Assembly: GCA_030145365.1 (NCBI GenBank)
Contig: JAQYVS010000333.1
Span: forward strand, 1-10,826
Length of the DNA: 10,826 bases
Direction: 5' to 3'
From: Desulfofustis sp.
GTDB lineage: Bacteria; Desulfobacterota; Desulfobulbia; Desulfobulbales; Desulfocapsaceae
How positions within the stretch are numbered: the stretch's first letter is position 1; every line of letters starts with the position of its first letter. The notes beneath the pieces were generated by a model. That model was not told the DNA's origin. It made no database searches and saw only the letters and a list, made by a program, of their open reading frames with translations. This document shows positions 6,333-10,826 of this stretch, one piece after another. The position numbers were made by a program, and so were the translations under genes.

Positions 6333-6348
6333 GTCGCGCAACTGCGAC
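6333..6348. promoter_or_regulatory. Palindrome GTCGC-N6-GCGAC, proximal activator site
   Basis: A perfect 5+5 inverted repeat (GTCGC gcaact GCGAC) is centred about 127 bp upstream of the predicted sigma-54 start. A second copy with the same arms and spacer length lies 33 bp away. It is the probable binding site of a Fis-type HTH dimer of the adjacent activator. Confidence 0.75.
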
Positions 6349-6365
6349 GGTAACACGGTGCCAGG

Positions 6366-6381
6366 GTCGCAACAACGCGAC
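6366..6381. promoter_or_regulatory. Palindrome GTCGC-N6-GCGAC, distal activator site
   Basis: This second perfect copy (GTCGC aacaac GCGAC) has its centre 33 bp (about three helical turns) from the proximal copy, so both face the same side of the helix. It lies 12 bp beyond the activator stop codon. The conserved arms with different spacers argue for a protein-binding site over an RNA hairpin. Confidence 0.75.
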
Positions 6382-6393
6382 TATTTGAATGAT

Positions 6394-7764
6394 TCAGTGG
6401 GAGCGCCTTCCGTCTTTGGAAGGAAGAGTGATATTGAGCTTTTTTATTTTGCGAAACAACGTGCTCTTGTGCATACCAAGATATTTGGCCGCCGCTGTTC
6501 TATTGTAGTCAGTATGTTCCAGCGCATTTAGGATAGTTTCTCTCTCACTGGTTGCCACTGCTGCTCTGATGATGCCGGGTGCCTCAGGCAGCGCGATTCT
6601 GTGTGTGAGCGCGGCCGGAAGATGATTTGGTTCTATCTGATCTCTCTGACAGAGAACGAAGGCGTGCTCAATAATATTCTCCAGTTCACGGATATTTCCC
6701 GGATAATCGTGCGCGTTTAAAATGCTCATTGCCTCCGCGTCAATACCGCTGATCTGCCTGCCTTTACGACGATTCATTTTTTCAACAAACCGATCGGAGA
6801 GGAGTGCAATATCTTCTTTTCTTTCCCGAAGCGGCGGTAGTTCGACGCTGATTATATTGATCCGGTAATAAAGATCCCGTCGGAACTTCTGCTGATCGAC
6901 CATGAGCTGTAGATTCCGATTTGTTGCGGCAATAACCCGGGTATTGGTTTGCACCGGAATAGTGCTTCCAAGCGGCGTATATTCTCCTTCTTCAAGTACC
7001 CTCAACAACTTCACTTGAAAAGCGGTACTGGTATCACCGATTTCATCGAGGAGAATGGTCCCCTTCTCTGCTGCACCAAACAACCCCTTTCGATCTGATC
7101 GGGCATCGGTGAAGGCCCCAGCCTTATAGCCGAATAATTCTGATTCAAGCAGGTTGTCCGGTAAAGCCCCACAATTAATTGATATAAAAGGTTGCTCTTC
7201 TCTGTGAGAGTGTTTGTGAATGGCGCGTGCCATGAGTTCTTTACCGGTACCTGTTTCACCGGTAATCAAAACGGAGCTGTCGCTTTGTGCAATCTGATCG
7301 AGAATCTTAAACAGATCCTGCATGCGTTTTGACCGGCTGACCATATTATCAACCTCAGATTGGCCACTGAGGTCGCGACGAAGCTCTTCAACCAGGCTAT
7401 GATCTCTAAAGATTTCAACACCACCGAGAATATCTCCAGTTTTGTTCTTTAATATGGAGGTGGAGACGGAGATGGGAATTAATTTCTGCTCACTGTTTAC
7501 TATTGATGTGCAAGAACTGACGAATGACTTGCCCTCGTTCATCGTTCTTTTCAAGGCACAATCGCCTTCACACATATTAGAGCGGAAAACTTCCCAGCAG
7601 TAGCGACCAATCGCATCATCACTTGATATTCCGGTTATGTCTTCAGCGGCTCGATTGAAAGACGTAATGCGCCAATGATGATCAACGGTAAACACGCCGT
7701 CGGAGATACTCTGAAGTATTACATCGGTTAATTGAGGATTATTTTTCTCAGACTTATTGTTCAT
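6394..7764 (-). CDS. PAS-domain sigma-54-dependent transcriptional activator (probable regulator of the ORP-like operon)
   Basis: This is an NtrC-type enhancer-binding protein of 456 residues counted from the ATG at 7764. It has an N-terminal PAS domain (about 12-120), an AAA+ domain with Walker A GETGTGKE (169-176), a sigma-54 contact loop reading GAFTDA (216-221) where GAFTGA is canonical, Walker B TILLDEIGD (236-244), and a RRDLYYRIN arginine-finger region. A C-terminal Fis-type HTH contains NRTAAAKYLGMHKSTLFRKIKKL (about 421-443). The PAS domain holds C56, C65 and C69 (CX8CX3C), which might sense redox state or bind a metal; this is inference. There is no receiver domain, so control is probably by ligand or redox. 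An in-frame GTG at 7785 adds seven residues; neither start has a clear Shine-Dalgarno sequence. Its position fits the DVU2106-like regulator of the D. vulgaris ORP genes. Confidence 0.93.
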   Translation of the reverse strand: MNNKSEKNNPQLTDVILQSISDGVFTVDHHWRITSFNRAAEDITGISSDDAIGRYCWEVFRSNMCEGDCALKRTMNEGKSFVSSCTSIVNSEQKLIPISVSTSILKNKTGDILGGVEIFRDHSLVEELRRDLSGQSEVDNMVSRSKRMQDLFKILDQIAQSDSSVLITGETGTGKELMARAIHKHSHREEQPFISINCGALPDNLLESELFGYKAGAFTDARSDRKGLFGAAEKGTILLDEIGDTSTAFQVKLLRVLEEGEYTPLGSTIPVQTNTRVIAATNRNLQLMVDQQKFRRDLYYRINIISVELPPLRERKEDIALLSDRFVEKMNRRKGRQISGIDAEAMSILNAHDYPGNIRELENIIEHAFVLCQRDQIEPNHLPAALTHRIALPEAPGIIRAAVATSERETILNALEHTDYNRTAAAKYLGMHKSTLFRKIKKLNITLPSKDGRRSH

Positions 7765-7769
7765 ATACA

Positions 7770-7795
7770 CAATATATTCCGTCACCGGAATATTG
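7770..7795. promoter_or_regulatory. Inverted repeat at the activator gene start
   Basis: ATATTCCG (7774-7781) and CGGAATAT (7786-7793) form a perfect 8+8 inverted repeat around four bases. The outer CAAT/ATTG bases extend it with a two-base offset. It lies just upstream of the ATG at 7764 and spans the alternative GTG. It could be an operator for control of the activator gene or a leader hairpin; it does not resemble the GTCGC sites. Confidence 0.45.
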
Positions 7796-8020
7796 CACTA
7801 TAAATTGTACAATAACGATTTAGAGACACGGCCTTACTGCTAGAGGAATAAAGCCGGTACTACTGTAGTCCAATGAGCTTAATTACTTTTCAATATATCT
7901 TCATATCTTTGAGCCCCCAACCCTTCTTTTGGGCCTCCTCCAGACCTTTGTAACGTTTACCGATGTGCAAGCGAGTTGGGCTTAGGTCTATTGCCGTTAA
8001 ACACTGGCTAAGTCTTTAGG
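7796..8020. other. Intergenic region with a possible coding remnant
   Basis: No convincing gene lies between the activator and the channel gene's terminator. On the - strand, codons from 8015 to 7893 stay open for 41 codons and read like protein near the end (LHIGKRYKGLEEAQKKGWGLKD). There is no ATG except four codons before the stop and no ribosome-binding site. It may be a decayed gene end or chance. No RNA gene was recognised. The activator promoter should lie in the right-hand AT-rich part near 7796-7830, but no clear -35/-10 pair stands out. Confidence 0.3.
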
Positions 8021-8050
8021 AAAAAACTCACCGGCCCTCCGGTGCGTTTT
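8021..8050 (-). terminator. Intrinsic terminator of the MscS-family gene
   Basis: On the - strand, CACCGG (8039-8044) and CCGGTG (8029-8034) form a six-pair GC-rich stem with loop AGGG, followed by AGTTTTTT. It begins about 35 bases after the channel gene's stop codon. A-rich bases before the stem also allow weak action in the other direction. Confidence 0.85.
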
Positions 8051-8079
8051 CTGTGAAAAAAAGTAATTGACCAGCCCTG

Positions 8080-10347
8080 TTATTTCGTTTTTTTTGCTTC
8101 CTCCTGCTTCTGCATATCAATTTCTGTGGCGATGGCTGCAGCGCCGGCCTCCAGGGCTTTTGTCCTGGTCTGCTCGTCCTTTATATCAATCTTTGTATCT
8201 TCGGGGAAATCCACGATTACCTTGCGATGAGCATAATAGATACCCTTGGCATTCAGTGCTTCAGTAATCCGGCGAAAAGCCTCTCGCTTGATAACAAACT
8301 GTTTCCCTGGCTTTGCGGTGAACTTGACCCTGATCACCATCACGGAATTAGTGATCTCATGTACGCCTTGTGATTTCAGCGGCAGCAGGAAGTCATCGCC
8401 AAGCTCCTCATCTTCAAGCATTGCAATTCCAACTTTTTTGATGATTTTCCGGACTTGATCAATGTTCGTATCATAAGGAAATTCCAGAGGGAATTTTATT
8501 ACGATGCCTCCGCGCATGTAATTTGTAACGGCGCCAAGATCGCTATGCGGTACAACTTGCAACATGCCTAAATGATGCCTGAGCATGACGTTTCTCAAGG
8601 TTATTGCCTCCACCGTTCCCCGGATGGAACCGGCCTGGATATATTCCCCGACCCGAAAAGCATCATCGAGTAAAAAGAAAAACCCGGAAAGGACATCTGA
8701 GACAAGTTTTTGAGCACCAAAGCCTATTGCCAGACCAAGAACACCGGCGCCGGCCAGCAACGGGGCAATATTTATGCCCAGAGAAGAAATCACGATCAAC
8801 AGAACCATGACCACAAGAACGGTACCAATGACTTTACGAAGCATCGGCAACAGAGTATGGCTTCGTCCACGTTGTGCTGCCCCCCCGAATTCATCGTCAG
8901 TTTCCTCTTCCTTCGGCTGTTCTTCAGGCTCTGCCTCTTTAAGCTTGTTCTCAATATATCTGCTTGCAAAGCGCCAACAAGCAAGGGCAAGTGCGAAGGC
9001 AATAAATGATTGAAAAACAGCACCTAATGCTTCATTTGCAAATGGGATATTATATCCCCATAAAGACAGAAACCAGGTAAATAGAATAGCGACCAGTACG
9101 ATTTTAAGAATCAAATGGGCTCTTGCTGCAATTCTTATCTTTTTATTTTCTCTTTCCAGTGCTTTGGTGGCTTCATCGGTATCTTCAGGAAATCCATCGT
9201 CATTGACATAGCCGAGGTTCAGGGACTCAACGGTGGCATATATGATCAGTTTGCCGCTATAGCTTAGAATGAAGTAAACGGGAACTATCAGCATACTGAA
9301 AATCAAGGCACCGCTCTGCACCGCTGCCCCGGTCAATTTCTGGCCAATCCAGATAAACCAGACGATGAGCAGGTAGAGCCAGGCAAAGCCATGCCAATAG
9401 GTTGAAATCTGTTTCTTAAACCACCCGCCGCCCTGCGTCTCCAATTGTTCAAGTAAAACATCCGCTACGGGTTGTTTCAGGTAATAGACGAGATACCCAT
9501 AAATGGATATGACCAAGGATCCCAGTACAATTACTACCCAGGAAACCGTTTGCGGATAGGCACCAAGTTCTGCGGTAAATCTAACCAGCAATATGCCTGA
9601 GAGAAGAACTGCCGTTGAAATATAAAATGATTTGTAGAGTGGGTTTATCAGAGATTCGTCAATGTTAACGGGTCTGATCGACCGATCGTCAGGGGAAAAA
9701 ATAATACGTCCAACAATCGAGCAGGCCATGAATATAACAATGGTACCAAGCACCATCTGGAACAACATTCTTCCCTTTATTCCAATGCTTCCTGCAAAAA
9801 ACATAAAGACAATCGTTGAAATAATCGCAAATAAGAGCAGTGAGATAAACAGTGGCAGACTGCGCAGGAATCCCAGCCAGAGAAAGTCAAACCCCTTTGT
9901 ATCCGGCGGCATTATGTCTTTTAATTTTTCAATTCGAGAGTGGAATATCCGCTTGAGGATGAAAGCAATCAAAAAGCCCAGTACGATTGCCAACATAACG
10001 CGCCCCAACACCCCCCATACACCCAGCTTATCTTTCGTGTCAGCAGTGGACCCCAGAACCCTGGCAAGATCTTTGGCAACTTGGGGAGCATAGGCGAGAA
10101 CACTCAAGTCGACATCGTCTGTGATCTCGCCTGAATCGAGCATATGCAGCCATTTAGACATAAGAGCACTTTCTTGTTGAACAAGAACTGTTTCTATACT
10201 CTCCACTTCAGAGACAAAATCTGAAGCTGCTTCCTGCTGGGGAGCTGCATTAGCCTCCGCAGCGCTTTCCGCCCAGGCAGAAATGGGCAGAGCTGCTATC
10301 AGAATGAGGTGAATTAAAAACAGAAGATGAGGTAATATGGCTTTCAT
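8080..10347 (-). CDS. Large MscS-family mechanosensitive ion channel
   Basis: This 755-residue membrane protein has a signal peptide (residues 1-26, ending AWA), a short periplasmic segment (27-105), then about ten hydrophobic segments (roughly 110-132, 159-186, 193-215, 240-257, 266-290, 318-336, 345-370, 409-428, 440-460, 503-522). The MscS pore helix follows, with AGAGVLGLAIGFGAQKLVSD at 532-551. The cytoplasmic MscS beta domain follows with FRVGEYI and RGTVEAITLRNVMLR, then the alpha/beta domain to residue 715 and a charged tail. It should act as a homoheptameric tension-gated channel protecting against osmotic downshock. Size and extra helices resemble the larger paralogues (YbiO-like) more than the 286-residue E. 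coli MscS. A charged linker (467-497) precedes the core. AGGAG sits six bases before the ATG at 10347. It is monocistronic, with its own terminator. Confidence 0.93.
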   Translation of the reverse strand: MKAILPHLLFLIHLILIAALPISAWAESAAEANAAPQQEAASDFVSEVESIETVLVQQESALMSKWLHMLDSGEITDDVDLSVLAYAPQVAKDLARVLGSTADTKDKLGVWGVLGRVMLAIVLGFLIAFILKRIFHSRIEKLKDIMPPDTKGFDFLWLGFLRSLPLFISLLLFAIISTIVFMFFAGSIGIKGRMLFQMVLGTIVIFMACSIVGRIIFSPDDRSIRPVNIDESLINPLYKSFYISTAVLLSGILLVRFTAELGAYPQTVSWVVIVLGSLVISIYGYLVYYLKQPVADVLLEQLETQGGGWFKKQISTYWHGFAWLYLLIVWFIWIGQKLTGAAVQSGALIFSMLIVPVYFILSYSGKLIIYATVESLNLGYVNDDGFPEDTDEATKALERENKKIRIAARAHLILKIVLVAILFTWFLSLWGYNIPFANEALGAVFQSFIAFALALACWRFASRYIENKLKEAEPEEQPKEEETDDEFGGAAQRGRSHTLLPMLRKVIGTVLVVMVLLIVISSLGINIAPLLAGAGVLGLAIGFGAQKLVSDVLSGFFFLLDDAFRVGEYIQAGSIRGTVEAITLRNVMLRHHLGMLQVVPHSDLGAVTNYMRGGIVIKFPLEFPYDTNIDQVRKIIKKVGIAMLEDEELGDDFLLPLKSQGVHEITNSVMVIRVKFTAKPGKQFVIKREAFRRITEALNAKGIYYAHRKVIVDFPEDTKIDIKDEQTRTKALEAGAAAIATEIDMQKQEEAKKTK

Positions 10348-10629
10348 AGATACTCCTGAGAAATAAATGATTATGAAATATCTCTTGATTATTGCTGCCG
10401 TTTTTTCACTTAGTCAGAACTGTAAATATTTTATTAAAATAAATCTCCATAAAAAGATTGCTAGGCGCCATGCACATGGAAATAAGTGCAGACATTCCAA
10501 GCTTCCGGTAAACCGAAAACAGCCTCTTTGATGCCGACAGGGTAAGAATTACCACCTCTTATTAAACATCGAATTAAAGAGTATGCTATGAGCAGAAAAA
10601 ATCAAGTCATTCCTTGATACTTTCATTGA
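10348..10629. other. AT-rich intergenic region upstream of the channel gene
   Basis: No gene is supported here. The stretch must hold the promoter of the - strand channel gene, but no -35/-10 pair is convincing. Two small hairpins are visible: CGGT-aa-ACCG at 10506-10515 and GGTAA-gaa-TTACC at 10541-10553. Nothing matches a riboswitch that I recognise with confidence. Confidence 0.4.
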
Positions 10630-10658
10630 TTAACAATTGTAGATCCTTTTGCTATACA
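10630..10658 (+). promoter_or_regulatory. Possible sigma-70 promoter for a rightward gene
   Basis: TTAACA (10630-10635; 5 of 6 to the -35 consensus) is followed after exactly 17 bases by TATACA (10653-10658; 4 of 6 to the -10 consensus). It would fire rightwards toward the possible gene at the window edge, starting near 10665. Confidence 0.45.
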
Positions 10659-10745
10659 CTGTTAACCAAACCATAACCCAAAATAATTGCTGTACTCCTC
10701 CTTCAATCGGCTCCCCCGCATATTTCAAGATCTCTGCGTGCTCCC

Positions 10746-10826
10746 ATGCGTATCGCCACGTTCCTGAATATCAACAGACAATTACTTGAGATTACTAATA
10801 CTGAAGCGATGGTGGCAGAAAATCAG
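10746..10826 (+). CDS. Possible start of a rightward gene, cut by the window edge
   Basis: From the ATG at 10746 the frame stays open through the last base, giving 27 residues that start MRIATFLNINRQLLEITNT. It is the only frame on either strand that stays open from here to the window end, and a sigma-70-like promoter lies about 90 bp upstream. No Shine-Dalgarno sequence precedes the ATG, and the frame is open without ATG back to about 10680, so the start is unsure. The fragment is too short to assign to a family. Confidence 0.35.
   Translation, partial: MRIATFLNINRQLLEITNTEAMVAENQ

Noticed and set aside
6351..6363. Second sigma-54 -24 element (TGGCACC on the - strand)
   Set aside because: No TTGC follows at the needed spacing; the bases there read TACC. 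The promoter at 6224-6239 matches fully.
6333..6381. The GTCGC palindromes as a terminator of the activator gene
   Set aside because: Neither is followed by a T-run, the stems are only five pairs, and the equal arms in two phased copies fit protein binding better.
10469..10560. Riboswitch-like segment (TTTGATGCCGACAGGG resembles part of the fluoride switch)
   Set aside because: The matching 5' half of the motif is absent, the strand does not serve the channel gene, and a separate promoter lies downstream of it.
1..10826. CRISPR array, tRNA, rRNA or insertion sequence
   Set aside because: No regularly spaced repeats, no cloverleaf-like sequence and no transposase reading frame or terminal repeats were seen.

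Overview
The window looks like chromosomal DNA from an anaerobic bacterium, most likely a sulfate-reducing member of the Desulfobacterota (Desulfobulbales-like). The reasons are a set of anaerobe-typical genes (MinD-type ATPases with ferredoxin inserts, NifX/NifB-like proteins, IscU-like scaffolds), a sigma-54 activator beside them, and moderate GC. The taxonomic call is inferred from gene content, not from a marker gene.

Layout from left to right: (1) the 3' part of a 2-methylisocitrate lyase gene (prpB) on the + strand; (2) a PilZ-domain gene on the - strand; (3) a compact nine-gene - strand operon spanning about 6179 down to 1527; (4) its probable sigma-54 activator gene (6394-7764, - strand), directly upstream and co-oriented; (5) a roughly 300 bp spacer ending in a terminator; (6) a large MscS-family mechanosensitive channel gene (8080-10347, - strand); (7) an AT-rich spacer of about 400 bp with a possible + strand promoter and the first codons of a possible + strand gene at the right edge.

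The core of interest is the operon. In transcription order it encodes a NifX-like protein, a small basic protein of unknown function, a degenerate receiver-like protein, two MinD/Mrp-like ATPases each carrying two 4Fe-4S motifs, two more NifX/ORP-like proteins, and two IscU/NifU-N-like scaffold proteins, the last with an N-terminal membrane helix. A textbook sigma-54 promoter (TGGCAC-N5-TTGCA) lies 45 bp upstream of the first start codon. Two identical palindromes (GTCGC-N6-GCGAC) lie about three helical turns apart and roughly 130 and 160 bp upstream of the predicted transcription start; they are strong candidates for activator binding sites. The gene content matches the 'orange protein' (ORP) complex known from Desulfovibrio vulgaris, where paired ferredoxin-ATPases, an ORP protein that binds a Mo-Cu-S cluster and a sigma-54 activator are co-encoded. 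This version is rearranged into one co-directional operon and extended with two scaffold proteins, a pseudo-receiver and additional NifX-like proteins.

A plausible model is that the paired ATPases and the scaffolds build or deliver a metal-sulfur cluster to the NifX/ORP-like proteins, under control of a redox- or metal-responsive PAS-domain activator. This model is inference; only the gene identities and promoter architecture are read directly from sequence.
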